A stretch of 64,000 bases of DNA, taken from contig NZ_QRZF01000019.1 of the NCBI RefSeq assembly GCF_003464595.1, positions 62,001-126,000 of the forward strand, in the 5' to 3' direction. Shown piece after piece: positions 45,165 to 55,208 of this stretch. Position 1 is the stretch's first letter, and each line of letters begins with the position of its first letter. The notes under the pieces were generated by a model. That model was not told where the DNA came from. It ran no database searches and saw nothing but the letters and a program-made list of their open reading frames with translations. Source of the DNA: Bacteroides intestinalis. Lineage in GTDB: Bacteria; Bacteroidota; Bacteroidia; Bacteroidales; Bacteroidaceae. Position numbers and translations under genes: made by a program.

Positions 45165-46208
45165 TTATGAAATCATTACGCGGAAGGCCGATTTTTCTCT
45201 TCTCAGCGGATAATCTCCTCTTAATTTCTCAAATAGTTCCGGATGTTGTTTTAAGGCTTCACTGTCCCGTCTTGGATCATACATCTGCAGGTAGGCTTCT
45301 GTTTCGGTAGTTGCAGTGATCATCGGATTTTCCGGTTCGGGTGGAACAATTCGATAATCAGCCTGTATGCCAAAGTGCTGGCAAAGAGAATCCAACGACA
45401 TGCGGGTGGCGTTCGCTTTTCCATCTGCCGAATATCCGGCAATATGCGGCGTTCCGATGAATACCTTATTTAATAAGGTGAGATTAATGTCCGGTTCGTT
45501 TTCCCATACATCGATGACGGCATCTGAGATTAACCCGTTTTCGAGGGCCTCCAATAAAGCTTTCGTCTCAATAACCTCTCCGCGGGAAGTGTTGATGATG
45601 ATAGGTGCGCGTTTCAGTGAGCGGAAGAATGACGGGTCTGCCAGGTGGAAAGTCCTATATTTCCCTTCTTTATATAAAGGTACGTGGAATGTAAGGACAT
45701 CGCACTCTTCGGCAAGGAGTTGTAAAGAGGTGAAGCCGGTGCTTCCTTCTTTATCTTCTCGTGGCAAGTCGTTCAATAATACCCGCATACCCAGTTCGCG
45801 GGCCACCTCCGCTACTTTGCTGCCTACGTTGCCCACACCGACAATGCCCATGGTCATTTCGGATAACTTCTTTCCTTTCAGGAGTTTCGCCAGTAAAAGT
45901 GTGGATTGCAGGTATTGGGCTACGGATGCGGAGTTACAGCCCGGTGCATTCTTCCATACGATGCCTGCCTGCCGACAATATTCTGTATCTATATGATCGA
46001 AGCCGATTGTGGCCGTGGCAATGAATCGGACCCGGCTTCCTTCTAATAATTCCCGGTTGCAATGGGTGCGTGTGCGGATGATCAATGCGTCTGCATCTTT
46101 CACTAAGACAGGCGTGAAGTCCTTCCCAGGGGCATATATTACTTCATCCGCTATCTTTTCGATAGCTTCCTTTATAAAAGGTATTTTATTGTCGACAATG
46201 ACTTTCAT
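45165..46208 (-). CDS. pdxB: Erythronate-4-phosphate dehydrogenase
   Basis: NAD-dependent dehydrogenase of 347 residues in pyridoxal-phosphate synthesis. The nucleotide-binding loop is GIVGVGNVGSKVA. The catalytic Arg lies in NTSRGEVIETKAL and the His in GTPHIAGYSADGKA. The C-terminal dimerisation domain (VPPEPENP) distinguishes PdxB from generic hydroxyacid dehydrogenases. It is the last host gene before the mobile element. Confidence 0.94.
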   Translation of the reverse strand: MKVIVDNKIPFIKEAIEKIADEVIYAPGKDFTPVLVKDADALIIRTRTHCNRELLEGSRVRFIATATIGFDHIDTEYCRQAGIVWKNAPGCNSASVAQYLQSTLLLAKLLKGKKLSEMTMGIVGVGNVGSKVAEVARELGMRVLLNDLPREDKEGSTGFTSLQLLAEECDVLTFHVPLYKEGKYRTFHLADPSFFRSLKRAPIIINTSRGEVIETKALLEALENGLISDAVIDVWENEPDINLTLLNKVFIGTPHIAGYSADGKANATRMSLDSLCQHFGIQADYRIVPPEPENPMITATTETEAYLQMYDPRRDSEALKQHPELFEKLRGDYPLRREKSAFRVMIS

Positions 46209-46565
46209 TTCTGTATTTTTTTCCTATATTTGATGTAGTCTGAAGGTATTTAATTGACTACAAATAGATTAAAAGAAACTCGCATGAGAATGGGCAACGG
46301 ATAAGAAATTGGTAAAGTGCTTTGATACACTATATTTCTCATGCTGTCAAACAACTCTTATTTGTTTGCAAATATAATATTATTGCAGGTAATAATCAAA
46401 AATAACGAGGTTTATTTTCATTTTTACCTGCTGATATTTGTTCCGGATTATCAGATGCGATATATTTGTAATTAGGATTCGTACCGTGTTCCAAGCGGTT
46501 CATAAGTAACGACTTGCGGAGTTTTGGCAACAAGGGGATGCGGCTCCGTTTTATAGAAATGACTT
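46209..46565. other. Noncoding junction between pdxB and the mobile element
   Basis: About 360 AT-rich bases with several inverted repeats: GTAGTC/GACTAC (46235-46240, 46256-46261), GCATGAGAA/TTCTCATGC (46282-46290, 46336-46344) and GCAGGTAA/TTACCTGC (46384-46391, 46433-46440). Coding composition changes from host-like to GC-rich after about 46500, so the left attachment site probably lies here, but its core could not be defined from one end. Confidence 0.55.
46446..46477 (+). promoter_or_regulatory. Promoter of the AraC-type regulator (-33 and -7)
   Basis: TTTG at 46446-46449 and TATATTTG at 46470-46477 are separated by 20 bases, a full match to the Bacteroides promoter. The leader to the ATG at 46566 is about 80 bases. 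Confidence 0.7.
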
Positions 46566-47423
46566 ATGCAAACCGACTTATCCATTTACAACAGTCTTCG
46601 CCCTTCCTTTATAGAAGGCGTTCACGCCGTGAAGTTCAATGCTTTGTCGGCGGTCATATCGCGTTACCGGGATTATGCCCGCAGTTCCGAACAAATAAAA
46701 GCGTACTCGGGAGATTCTCTGCTGATGCGGGACATCGCCTCCTTGCTTGACGAAGCACCCCGTCCCATAACGAGGGAATACCAGGATTTCACCCCGTTCC
46801 TGCTTCTTCTGATGCTTTCGGAGGAATTTCATGTCGTCCATTACGTCGAGCGTCTTGTAACGTGGTATTTCGGCTACTGTTGTGTCGATGAACTGCGGAC
46901 GGTTTGCACCATTCTGTCCGAGTGTTCCTACCCGCATCACGACACGCTGCGGCTGCGGTTCAAGAATTACCTGCGTGAAGCCCGTAAGACATTGGGTATG
47001 CCCGTTGAATGTAACGCTGCTGTCATGCTGAAAATGCTCGACGCCTCTTATGAACATCTCACTCCCGCCGATGTCGGGGAGTTCGAGGAGCTGTTGCACC
47101 TGGGGGACGATTACGAGTTCATCTCCCGTGTCAAATCGAATTATCTTGCCTCGGATAACGTCACGGAACTCGCCGGGGTTTGCGGGTATTCCAGCACGAT
47201 TACCTTCCGCCGGCGTTTCCAGCGGGTTTTCGGCTGCTCGGCCTCCTCGTGGTTACGTCAGCGCCGTATCGAACGTATCGGGGAGTTGTTGCGGACGACA
47301 CACTACACGTTGCAGGAAATAGCCTACATGTGCGGTTTCTCCGCCCAATCCCACTTTACGGACTTTTGCAAGCGGAATATGGGGAGCAATCCCACTTCCA
47401 TCCGCCAGGAAGGTCGGATCTGA
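46566..47423 (+). CDS. AraC-family transcription regulator of the mobile element
   Basis: Regulator of 285 residues. The first ~185 residues form an all-helical domain without recognised ligand motifs. The C-terminal ~95 residues form an AraC double HTH: NVTELAGVCGYSSTITFRRR and YTLQEIAYMCGFSAQSHFTD, ending FCKRNMGSNPTSIR. It is the first gene of the element and precedes rteC in the same direction. It probably controls excision or transfer genes. Confidence 0.85.
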   Translation: MQTDLSIYNSLRPSFIEGVHAVKFNALSAVISRYRDYARSSEQIKAYSGDSLLMRDIASLLDEAPRPITREYQDFTPFLLLLMLSEEFHVVHYVERLVTWYFGYCCVDELRTVCTILSECSYPHHDTLRLRFKNYLREARKTLGMPVECNAAVMLKMLDASYEHLTPADVGEFEELLHLGDDYEFISRVKSNYLASDNVTELAGVCGYSSTITFRRRFQRVFGCSASSWLRQRRIERIGELLRTTHYTLQEIAYMCGFSAQSHFTDFCKRNMGSNPTSIRQEGRI

Positions 47424-47496
47424 CATTAAAATCGGCTCCGTGATAAAAAAACGAAGAGAAAGATAAAAATCGTAATCCGCCGGTTTTTCGATTCGC

Positions 47497-47504
47497 TAAC
47501 TTTA
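47497..47504 (+). promoter_or_regulatory. Candidate -7 element for rteC
   Basis: TAACTTTA matches seven of the positions of TAnnTTTG and would give a leader of about 20 bases. Confidence 0.35.
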
Positions 47505-47528
47505 TACGCGAAAGTAACAAGACGGATT

Positions 47529-48389
47529 ATGATTGCATTTATAGAAAAATTAAACAGCGAAGTCCTGCGGAGTATCGAACGTATCGAATCGCGGGATACC
47601 GACGTGTTGAAAAAGTCGCTTGAAGCGTCACGTGTCCTGGGAGAAGCGTTCGACCGTTTGAAACAATATATCATCGGCTACCGTTTTCAAAACGATGACG
47701 AGGAAATAAAGTTCTTCAAAGAAATCAAACCTCGTCTTTTTTGCCGTCTGATCTATTACCGCAAGCTCTACAATATCGAGATGAACCGTCCGGTAGGAAG
47801 TATCGAGGCACAACGGGAGTACCTGGACGCCCATGTTCGGGCCATCAACGCGTACACGCAGAAACGCCTCGACTTTATCCGCTATTTCCGCAGCGGCGCT
47901 ACACACCTGGACAGCCTCTATTTCCTGCGCGGGCAGACCGACACGGAGCAATACCTGGAAACCTTCTACTATGAACTCGACCCGCAGTTTTCGACAAACG
48001 CGGATTTCAAGGTGGCGAAAATCCTGGCCAACGATATGTTGTCGGTTTATCTTATGGGCGAATTGGAATCACTGGAGAGCACGAACCTCCGGAACATGGT
48101 TCTGCCATTGCCTGACGTGCGTCCGACATGGCAGGACTCGAAGACGGATCTGACGGAACTTATTTACCTGCTCGACAGTAAAGGCTGTTTCGGCAATGTG
48201 CCACTCACGCAACTTGCCAGCTACATTTCCAACGCTTTCAACGTACACCTCGACATGAACCTTTCGAGGACATTCTGCGATATGAAAATCCGAAACAACC
48301 CGACACCGTGGCTTGACAAGGCGAAAGAGGCCCTGCTTAAACGTATGCAGACGTGGAAGCGAAACAAGAAAAACGGCAATTCCGAGTAG
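47529..48389 (+). CDS. rteC: RteC-family regulator of element excision
   Basis: Protein of 286 residues of the RteC domain family. In CTnDOT, RteC binds upstream of the excision operon and activates it in response to tetracycline through RteA/RteB; neither of those is in the window. Landmarks are FFKEIKPRLFCRLIYYRKLYN near residue 60-80, TDLTELIYLLDSKGCFG (about 205-225) and a C-terminal LSRTFCDMKIRNNP segment. Downstream are 400 noncoding bases and two excisionase-like genes, the same order as rteC-xis2c-xis2d. Confidence 0.88.
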   Translation: MIAFIEKLNSEVLRSIERIESRDTDVLKKSLEASRVLGEAFDRLKQYIIGYRFQNDDEEIKFFKEIKPRLFCRLIYYRKLYNIEMNRPVGSIEAQREYLDAHVRAINAYTQKRLDFIRYFRSGATHLDSLYFLRGQTDTEQYLETFYYELDPQFSTNADFKVAKILANDMLSVYLMGELESLESTNLRNMVLPLPDVRPTWQDSKTDLTELIYLLDSKGCFGNVPLTQLASYISNAFNVHLDMNLSRTFCDMKIRNNPTPWLDKAKEALLKRMQTWKRNKKNGNSE

Positions 48390-48787
48390 AACATGAACCG
48401 GTAAAGCACTCTATTTCTTATAGAAGCACTGATAATCAGCGTTGTATATAACAAAAGAACCGAGGTCGGTTTTCCCCCGTAACTCTCGAAAGGAACTTTC
48501 CCGAACGCCCGTATTTGCACCCGTATAAGGAGCCGATACGGGTGTTCCGTTGTAGCCCCGTCCGGATTAGAACACCGTTAAGCGTTGAATCACAGTATGC
48601 TATCGCATTTCTGCCAATAAAAATACCGAGTACGGGCCGCGGATTTCGGTAAAAAACACTGCCTTCTTCACCGCATGAACCGTTGAGAATCAGTTCACTG
48701 CAAATTATCAAAAAAAAGTCGTACCGACCTCGTTTTAAGCTGTCCATATAAGCCCGACCTTTGTAACAGACTAAAAAACAAAGGAGT
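48390..48787 (+). promoter_or_regulatory. Long regulatory gap upstream of the excisionase-like genes
   Basis: Noncoding stretch of ~400 bases. CGAGGTCGGT (48461-48470) is repeated in inverted orientation as ACCGACCTCG (48723-48732). The latter would be about 40 bases upstream of a start site served by the -7-like GACCTTTG (48756-48763). A separate perfect 9-bp stem, CACCCGTAT/ATACGGGTG, lies at 48518-48526 and 48536-48544. The next gene has AAAGGAG, a Shine-Dalgarno-like sequence uncommon in Bacteroides. This is the expected place for RteC action. Confidence 0.5.
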
Positions 48788-49099
48788 ATGAAAATCATAG
48801 TGATCAGTTCGCGAGCCTATAACGAGCTTGTCGGGCGTATAGAGAAAATAGAGGCTGCAATCGCCTCTCTCCCTGAAAAGGGGCGTGCATGGAATAAGGA
48901 GTATATAAACGACGAATGGATGGACGGCGAGCAGGTCTGCCGTTACCTGGGCATCAGCGGGCGTACCCTTCAACGCCTCCGCTCGGATCACGTGATCACC
49001 TATTCGGCCATCAACCGGAAGCTGTATTATTCCCTCACGGAAATCCGCCGTGTGCTGAAGGAGCGTTCCGTGCGGCGCAAAAACCGACCAAAGGAGTAG
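48788..49099 (+). CDS. Excisionase-like helix-turn-helix protein 1
   Basis: Small protein of 103 residues with a MerR/HTH_17-type DNA-binding domain: EQVCRYLGISGRTLQRLRSDHVITYSAINRKLYY, here cited by residues about 46-80. A short coiled N-terminus precedes it and the C-terminus is very basic (RRKNRPKE). Position after rteC and similarity in size make it a likely counterpart of Xis2c or Xis2d of CTnDOT, which direct integrase toward excision. It is preceded by AAAGGAG. The paralogous second gene starts three bases after its stop. Confidence 0.8.
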   Translation: MKIIVISSRAYNELVGRIEKIEAAIASLPEKGRAWNKEYINDEWMDGEQVCRYLGISGRTLQRLRSDHVITYSAINRKLYYSLTEIRRVLKERSVRRKNRPKE

Positions 49100-49102
49100 G
49101 CC

Positions 49103-49429
49103 ATGTTTCTGGATAAGGAATATTTCGACGGATGGATGCAGCGGCTCTCGGAACGGCTGGAACGTATCGAGAAGCTGTGCGCGGGGGACGTGGAGCAGCC
49201 GCTTTCCATCCTGCCTGACGGGGAGCGTCTTCTGGACAATTACGACCTGTGCCGTATGCTCAATATCAGCAAGCGCACACTCCAGCGTTACCGTACCTCG
49301 GGAGAGCTGCCTTACGAGATGATCTATCACAAGACCTTCTACCGGGAATCGGACGTCCTGCGGTTCATCGAGCGTAACTTCAGTAACTTCCGCAAGCTGA
49401 AAAAGGATCGTCCTGCCGGTTCCGGTTAG
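49103..49429 (+). CDS. Excisionase-like helix-turn-helix protein 2
   Basis: Small protein of 108 residues, paralogous to the one before it. The HTH segment DLCRMLNISKRTLQRYRTSG matches EQVCRYLGISGRTLQRLRSD of the first in spacing. Residues 1-35 form a predicted coiled helix (WMQRLSERLERIEKL). It is translationally linked to the first gene by a three-base gap, so the two probably act together. Confidence 0.8.
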   Translation: MFLDKEYFDGWMQRLSERLERIEKLCAGDVEQPLSILPDGERLLDNYDLCRMLNISKRTLQRYRTSGELPYEMIYHKTFYRESDVLRFIERNFSNFRKLKKDRPAGSG

Positions 49430-49528
49430 GCCCTGTCCCGAGCGTCCGGCGTCATGGAAAAACGCGGAGATACATGGAATAAGGCACGACAAGACGGTAC
49501 AACCGCTCGATATTTGCCGTAAAATCAG

Positions 49529-49536
49529 TATGTTTG
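49529..49536 (+). promoter_or_regulatory. -7 promoter element for the DUF1016 nuclease gene
   Basis: TATGTTTG fits TAnnTTTG, with a leader of about 22 bases. Confidence 0.5.
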
Positions 49537-49564
49537 CACTTGGAAGCCTATATAATAATGAACA

Positions 49565-50578
49565 ATGAAAGAAACAGATAAAATACATCCTGCCGACAAA
49601 GGGGAGGAAGAGCTGCTGCATAACGTGCGCCATATCTTGCAGGAAGCGCGCGCGAAGGTGATACATCATGTCAATTCGACCCTTGTGAGGGCTTACTGGC
49701 AGGTAGGGAAATATATAGTGGAGTACGAGCAGCAGGGAACCGACCGTGCCGGATATGGCAAGGCTGTCATCAACACCCTTTCCAGGCGGCTCGTGGCGGA
49801 GTTCGGAAACGGGTTCACGGCCACCAACCTGCGGTACATGAGGCAGTTTTACCAGTGCTACCCGAAATATCACACGCTGTGTGATAAATTGAGCTGGTCG
49901 CATTGCCGCACGCTTCTCAAGGTGTCGGGCGATGCCGCCCGTGATTTTTACCTGCACGAGTGCGTCAAGGAAAACTGGAGTGTCCGGCAGCTCGACCGCC
50001 AAATCAACACGCTTTTCTATGACCGCCTGCTGGCCAGCCGAGACAAGAAGGCTGTGAAAGAGGAGATTTCCTGTACCGAACCCGGACGTGTCGAACCCAA
50101 AGAGATCATCCGCGACCCGTATATTCTGGAGTTTCTCGGTATCCCCCAGGGAGAGCATTTTCTGGAAACCGATCTGGAGCAACTGCTCATCAGCCGCTTG
50201 CAGCGCTTCATGCTCGAACTCGGGAAAGGCTTCGCCTTCGTCGCGCGACAGAAGCGTATCTCCTTCGACGACAAGCATTTCTACATCGACCTGGTCTTTT
50301 ACAATTACCTGGCTCGCTGTTTCGTTTTAATAGACCTTAAATCCGGGGAGCTGACCCACCAGGATTTGGGGCAGATGCAGATGTATGTCAATTACTACAC
50401 CCGTGAGTTGATGAATCCCGGGGATAACCCTCCGGTGGGTATCGTCCTCTGCGCGGAGAAAAACGACGCGGTCGTCCGTTACACGCTGCCCGAAGATGAA
50501 AAGCAGGTCTTCGCCGCCCAGTACATGACCTATCTTCCCACGCAGGAGGAGCTGCAAACACTCTTGCAGGAAGTGTGA
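49565..50578 (+). CDS. DUF1016 / YhcG-type PD-(D/E)XK nuclease
   Basis: Protein of 337 residues. The N-terminal ~165 residues form the YhcG/DUF1016 helical domain (LVRAYWQVGKYIVEYEQQG, LRYMRQFY, LSWSHCRTLL). The C-terminal domain has a PD-(D/E)XK-like core: D242 in FYIDLVFYN and D257-x-K259 in VLIDLKSGE. Cytosolic, with its own promoter and a strong terminator. Such proteins occur in mobile elements and next to restriction systems, and some are suspected of defence or DNA-processing roles. No partner methylase or specificity subunit directly flanks it, although the giant methylase operon is convergent. Confidence 0.88.
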   Translation: MKETDKIHPADKGEEELLHNVRHILQEARAKVIHHVNSTLVRAYWQVGKYIVEYEQQGTDRAGYGKAVINTLSRRLVAEFGNGFTATNLRYMRQFYQCYPKYHTLCDKLSWSHCRTLLKVSGDAARDFYLHECVKENWSVRQLDRQINTLFYDRLLASRDKKAVKEEISCTEPGRVEPKEIIRDPYILEFLGIPQGEHFLETDLEQLLISRLQRFMLELGKGFAFVARQKRISFDDKHFYIDLVFYNYLARCFVLIDLKSGELTHQDLGQMQMYVNYYTRELMNPGDNPPVGIVLCAEKNDAVVRYTLPEDEKQVFAAQYMTYLPTQEELQTLLQEV

Positions 50579-50602
50579 CAATAACGCTCACGGCCATATG
50601 AA

Positions 50603-50638
50603 AAAAGCCGACGGAAATCTGTACTTCCGTCGGCTTTT
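50603..50638. terminator. Bidirectional terminator between nuclease and methylase/helicase operon
   Basis: AAAAGCCGACGGAA and its exact complement form a 14-bp perfect stem with an 8-base loop, flanked by A-run and T-run so that it can act on both strands. Confidence 0.92.
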
Positions 50639-50641
50639 CGC

Positions 50642-53290
50642 TTACATCTTGATCCCTTTCTTCGCGGGGCCGTTCTCCGGCGGGCTGCCCACGCCTGCAA
50701 TTACGATGCGCCCCCCGGAGGCGTCGGCAATCTGCCGCAGCCGGGAAGGAATACGAGCCGCCGTGTTGTCTTTCCCCGGGAGCTCTTCCGCCGTGTCATG
50801 CCGTTCCCGGCACACGTCGTTATCCTCCTCCGCCTCCTTTCCCTCGCTCTCTTCCATCGGTTTGAGGCTTTGCTGTATCCTGCGGTCTATTTCCGTCAGG
50901 TCAGCTTTCAGGGCCGTCAGTTCGGGTTCTTTACGCCAGGAACTTTCCACCACTTCCCGCAGGACAGGAATATCTTTCTCCAGTTCCTCATTCTTTTTCC
51001 GGAATTTTTCCAACGTCGGCTCGATGGTCGCGAGCGCGTGGATGAAGTTCATCGCCGCCAGTCGCGGGTCGGAGGCGATATTCCCGTAGTTGTACTGGTA
51101 GAGATAATCCCCTTCACCCCGGACATAAAAACGGTTCTGCACCAGGTCGAGCCCGTCTTTCTCGGTCGTTTCGCTCTGGACGAGCAGCTCGAACCCGTAG
51201 AGGCTCCCGATGGGTTCGAGCCTGTCGAGCGTGCGTGCCGTTTCGGCGATACGGTTGAGCTGTTTCCCGATGAGCTTGGGGTCGGAGGTTTCCAGCCCGT
51301 TCAGTTTCACGGGATTGCGGTACGAGCCGTCCTCGTTGAACTCGACGCGGGCCTTGAAGTGTTCCAGATCCTTGCCGATACGCCGTATCAGGTCGTTGTT
51401 CTTCTCTATCTTCTCCGTGATCTGCTCCAGCTTGTAGCGGCTCGATGATTTACCGCGCACGAATGCCTGGCGTTCGCTTTCGAGCGTGGCAATCTTCTTC
51501 TCCAGGCGGGCCTTGTCCAGCAGGTCTGTATTTCCCGAGAGGACGGCGACATACTCGGAAAAATTCATGCCGCTCTTTTCGTCGATGGCCCCCTCGTCGA
51601 TGGTACGGCTTCCCATGTTGTTGGTCTTGAGCTGGCGGATGAACAGTTGCTTGTTGTGCAACAGCCCGAACTTGTAGGCGTCGAGCGACTTCTCGACGGC
51701 GTATAATATCACGTCCACCTTGTTGTCGGCATGGAGTTTGGCGATCTCGTTCCCGGTGCGTATTCCCCGCCCGTCGCGCTGCTCCAGGTCGCTGGGACGC
51801 CAGGGGCAGTCCAGGTGGTGTATCGCCACGCAGCGTTTCTGCGCGTTCACTCCCGTCCCGAGCATCTCGGTCGATCCGAAGAGTACGCGGATTTTTCCGG
51901 CGTTCATACCAGCGATCATCTCCTTGCGCGCTTTTTCCGAGGTCGCCTCCTGGATGAACCGCACCTCGCTTTGGGGTATGCCGTAATCCTCCGCGAGTTT
52001 ACGCCGTATCTCGGAATAGACGTTCCACCCCGCTCCGGGTTTGTAGGTTCCCAGGTCGGAGAATACGAACTGCGTACCTTTGTACGCCTCGAAACGGCGG
52101 TAGTAACCGGCAATCATACGGGCGCAGTGGCTCGCCTTGTTGTCCACGTGGTCGCTGTATAGTTCGGGGTCTATCATACGCATATCGAGCGACATCTTGC
52201 GGGCGTAGTCTGTGGCAATGAGCATTTTCGCCTTTTCCTCCCGCTCCGAGAGCGGCAGGCGGCCCAGGAGCGTGGCATCGCCCGATTTGGCGAACTGCAC
52301 CAGCCGTTCTATGAACTCCGTCTGCTGGGGTGTCGGCGGGATATTGTGCAATATCTCGTTCTTTTGCGGTCGGTCGATCCCTATATCCTCCGCCGAGCGG
52401 TAATCTGTAATCTCGGAGTAGAACATGGCCAGTTCGGGAACCTTGATGAAATATCGGAACCGTTCTTTTTGCACGACCTCGTTGGTCACGGAAAACTCGT
52501 AGTCGATGGTTTTCTTGGCAAATATGGCCGCCCAGGCATCGAAGGTGCGGATATTCTGACGCTCCAGTTCCTTCGGGCGCAGGTACTTGAAAAGCAGGTA
52601 CAGTTCCGTGAGCGAGTTAGAGATGGTCGTTCCCGAGAGGAACGTCGCCCCCAAGTCGCGGCCCGTGCGCTGCTGTATGGTACGCAGCGCGAAAAGCATG
52701 TTGAGCGCCCGCTGCGACCCCTCGGGATTTCCGAGGCCCGCCACCCGGTCATGCCGGGTCGTGAAAGTCAGGTTCTTGAATTTGTGGCTCTCGTCCACGT
52801 AGAGGTGGTCGATACCCATGAGGCGGAAGTCCACGGCGTCGTCCTTGCGTGTTTCCAGCGCGTGCGCCACCTTCTGCAACTTGGCTTCCAGGTTGGCCTT
52901 GCGTTTCTGACACCCTTTCATCATGGCGCGGGAAACGTCCCTGCCTTGTGCTTTGAGCACTTCGAGGTTCTCCTCCACACAGTCCAGCTCGGCCTGCAAT
53001 ATCTCCTGCTGTATCTCCGGGGACTGGGGTATCATGCCGAACTGTTCGTGCGAGAGGATCACGGCGTCCCAGTCGTTGTTGCGTATCTCCCGGAAGATGC
53101 GCTCACGCTTCCGGGGCGTGAAATCCTCCTTGCCCGGGTAGAGGACTTTGGCCATCGGGTAAGCGGTGCAGAACGTCCGGGCTATTTCATGGATATTGGC
53201 TTTCAGCCCGATAATCATGGGTTTGTTGGCCAGCCCGAGGCGTTTCTTCTCGTAGGCCCCGCAGCACATGATGAGGGTCTTTCCGCCGCC
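50642..53290 (-). CDS. Methyltransferase/helicase, 3' exon (helicase part, interrupted by group II intron)
   Basis: Second exon of the giant gene, 882 residues. It begins at the Walker A codons [16 protein letters not shown]2-like superfamily 2 helicase follows: [20 protein letters not shown] (motif II), [12 protein letters not shown] (motif III) and [13 protein letters not shown] (motif VI). The helicase half ends near residue 520 of this exon, then a long coiled-coil region ([14 protein letters not shown]) and a mixed C-terminus. Without splicing, the reading frame continues upstream only 51 residues into intron sequence. Joined to 55773-59225 it completes a 2033-residue protein. Termination is at the bidirectional hairpin. 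Confidence 0.88.
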   Translation of the reverse strand, partial: GGGKTLIMCCGAYEKKRLGLANKPMIIGLKANIHEIARTFCTAYPMAKVLYPGKEDFTPRKRERIFREIRNNDWDAVILSHEQFGMIPQSPEIQQEILQAELDCVEENLEVLKAQGRDVSRAMMKGCQKRKANLEAKLQKVAHALETRKDDAVDFRLMGIDHLYVDESHKFKNLTFTTRHDRVAGLGNPEGSQRALNMLFALRTIQQRTGRDLGATFLSGTTISNSLTELYLLFKYLRPKELERQNIRTFDAWAAIFAKKTIDYEFSVTNEVVQKERFRYFIKVPELAMFYSEITDYRSAEDIGIDRPQKNEILHNIPPTPQQTEFIERLVQFAKSGDATLLGRLPLSEREEKAKMLIATDYARKMSLDMRMIDPELYSDHVDNKASHCARMIAGYYRRFEAYKGTQFVFSDLGTYKPGAGWNVYSEIRRKLAEDYGIPQSEVRFIQEATSEKARKEMIAGMNAGKIRVLFGSTEMLGTGVNAQKRCVAIHHLDCPWRPSDLEQRDGRGIRTGNEIAKLHADNKVDVILYAVEKSLDAYKFGLLHNKQLFIRQLKTNNMGSRTIDEGAIDEKSGMNFSEYVAVLSGNTDLLDKARLEKKIATLESERQAFVRGKSSSRYKLEQITEKIEKNNDLIRRIGKDLEHFKARVEFNEDGSYRNPVKLNGLETSDPKLIGKQLNRIAETARTLDRLEPIGSLYGFELLVQSETTEKDGLDLVQNRFYVRGEGDYLYQYNYGNIASDPRLAAMNFIHALATIEPTLEKFRKKNEELEKDIPVLREVVESSWRKEPELTALKADLTEIDRRIQQSLKPMEESEGKEAEEDNDVCRERHDTAEELPGKDNTAARIPSRLRQIADASGGRIVIAGVGSPPENGPAKKGIKM

Positions 53291-53353
53291 ACAGGCTAAG
53301 CGCAAAGCGCCTTGCCGTCCTTTCGGACGGTAGGTTTCTAAACGCTCGCCACC

Positions 53354-53387
53354 GAACCGTACGTACACGTCTCCATGTATACGGCTC
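53354..53387 (-). ncRNA. Group II intron domain V
   Basis: A 34-base hairpin on the minus strand with GAGCCGTAT on the 5' side and GTACGGTTC on the 3' side and a GAGA-type tip. It carries the AGC catalytic triad and matches the size and shape of domain V. A domain VI-like hairpin with a GAAA tip and unpaired A residues follows at about 53305-53340. Confidence 0.88.
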
Positions 53388-53405
53388 TCCATGGTTATTT
53401 TCAGT

Positions 53406-55208
53406 CTATTTCTTTTCATGAATCTTACGATAACAATTTTCACATACTGCTATTGTTTTTCTCTGTCTGGCAATCATGAAGCGTTCCCACTCCTGTTTGC
53501 CTTTCAGGTCTTTTAGCTTGCGGACATGCACCATTCTAAGGTTGTCCTCCGCTCCGCAATATTCACATTCACGGGCTTTCAACCGAGCCATAAGGCTGGT
53601 ACTTTCAGTCCCGCGATAACTGGGCATGATATGCGCATTGTCAATACGCGCGTCTTTTCTCTGCTTGAACCCTCCATGATAAATAGTACGTTCCAACATT
53701 TCGCCCTTGTTGTTTTCATACCTTACTGTAAAGACTTTATTCCGGCAATATTTACGGATTATTTTCCTTACGGTTGATTCATACTTGGATGATAATGTTT
53801 TATACATACTCTCTTTCATGTAGTAATAGAAACTATTGAGAATGTTGACATTGTTTGCAATACAGTAGTAGTTATAGATTCCCCGAATTTCCGAATTGTA
53901 TCGGTTGAGTATTTCAAGGTCATCATTACTACGGAGATACGGGCGTGAGGTCGATTCCCATGCTTCCTTGCCATTCTTGATTATTATGCGCATCGCATTA
54001 TAGTCAAGCAGTTTCTTTCTCATAACCTCATAAGGCAGGAGAAGAACCACTTTATGGTCAAGTGAGCGTATGGGGATTCCTCTGAAATCCTTTCTCGTCT
54101 TGTCCGTACTGCGGACTGTAACATCAAAGCCGAGAAATTTGGCTGCGTCGTGTGAGTTGGTGATTAACGTCTTTTCATCCGAAAGTTCGAGTTTCAACGT
54201 ATCTTGCAGAAAGGTCTTAATGTCCCCCTTTGCTTTTACACAGTCCTCTTTACTTCCGATTACGCAAATCAGAAAATCATCGGCATAGCGTACATACCTC
54301 ATGCGTTTGAAGTTTTCGTCCATGTCAAGAGTTGCAGGAAGTTGTTGCATCTCACGGTGGAGAATGGCTATCTCCCTGCGCAATGCTTCTTTCTTCTGCT
54401 CGTCTGTTTCATTCTTCAGTTTCTTTACACGTTTGTCCTTACGATTTGCAACCCTTTTATATTCGGGGTTGCGTACACGTGCTTTACCTTTATTGAAGAC
54501 GTTTATGTAGTTCCGCATAAATTTATCGAGTTTGTCAAGATAAATATTCGCCAAAATCGGACTTATTATGCCTCCCTGCGGTGTTCCGATATAGGAATTT
54601 TTGTACTCCCATTGTTCCATGTAGCCTGCTTTGAGGAATTTACGTATCAGTCGCAGGAAACGCTCGTCATTGATTCTTTCAGCAAGGATTCCGATTAAAA
54701 CATCATGGTTGATGTTGTCAAAGAAACCCTTGATGTCTCCCTCGATGAACCAACGTGCTCCCGTACCTCCCTTTTGTAAGGAAGCCATAGCCGTATGACA
54801 GCCACGGTGTGGTCTGAATCCATGCGAGCAGTCTTCAAAATGACCTTCGTAGATGGATTCAAGAATCATCCTTACAACTTCCTGTACAAGTTTGTCCTTA
54901 AAGGCTGGTATGCCTAAAGGACGTTGCTTGCCATTCTTTTTGGGAATGTAAATTCTCCGTGCAGGGCACGGACGGTAACTTTCGTCTTTCAACTGTCCAA
55001 TGATAGAGTGAATGTGCTTTATGCTCATTCCGTCTATGGTCTGCCCGTCTGTGCCTTTCGTATAGTTGCCCGCATTCTGCGACAACTTTTGATAGGCAAG
55101 TGCGTACAGATTTTCATTGAACAGCAGTCGGTAAAGCCGTTCAAACTTGTAATTAGGGTCTTGGCTGTGCCCAGCCAGACTGTTTAATACATTTGCTGAA
55201 TCTCTCAT
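53406..55208 (-). CDS. ltrA: Group II intron reverse transcriptase/maturase (LtrA family)
   Basis: Multifunctional protein of 600 residues. The RT fingers/palm run from about 75 to 350, with [62 protein letters not shown], and the catalytic YADD at 308-311. A maturase (X) domain follows. The C-terminal endonuclease has CEYCG and CENCYRKIH, the HNH/zinc pattern. All motifs are intact, so the intron should be capable of splicing and retrohoming. It helps fold and splice its own intron and copies it into DNA targets. Confidence 0.96.
   Translation of the reverse strand: MRDSANVLNSLAGHSQDPNYKFERLYRLLFNENLYALAYQKLSQNAGNYTKGTDGQTIDGMSIKHIHSIIGQLKDESYRPCPARRIYIPKKNGKQRPLGIPAFKDKLVQEVVRMILESIYEGHFEDCSHGFRPHRGCHTAMASLQKGGTGARWFIEGDIKGFFDNINHDVLIGILAERINDERFLRLIRKFLKAGYMEQWEYKNSYIGTPQGGIISPILANIYLDKLDKFMRNYINVFNKGKARVRNPEYKRVANRKDKRVKKLKNETDEQKKEALRREIAILHREMQQLPATLDMDENFKRMRYVRYADDFLICVIGSKEDCVKAKGDIKTFLQDTLKLELSDEKTLITNSHDAAKFLGFDVTVRSTDKTRKDFRGIPIRSLDHKVVLLLPYEVMRKKLLDYNAMRIIIKNGKEAWESTSRPYLRSNDDLEILNRYNSEIRGIYNYYCIANNVNILNSFYYYMKESMYKTLSSKYESTVRKIIRKYCRNKVFTVRYENNKGEMLERTIYHGGFKQRKDARIDNAHIMPSYRGTESTSLMARLKARECEYCGAEDNLRMVHVRKLKDLKGKQEWERFMIARQRKTIAVCENCYRKIHEKK

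Noticed and set aside
46365..46375. GTTTGC as a CTnDOT-type integration core
   Set aside because: Only part of the GTAnnTTTGC pattern is present and no second copy can be checked at the unseen right end.
48695..50278. Large minus-strand frame across the two excisionase-like genes and the nuclease
   Set aside because: It is a shadow of three supported + strand genes and has a composition typical of antisense frames.
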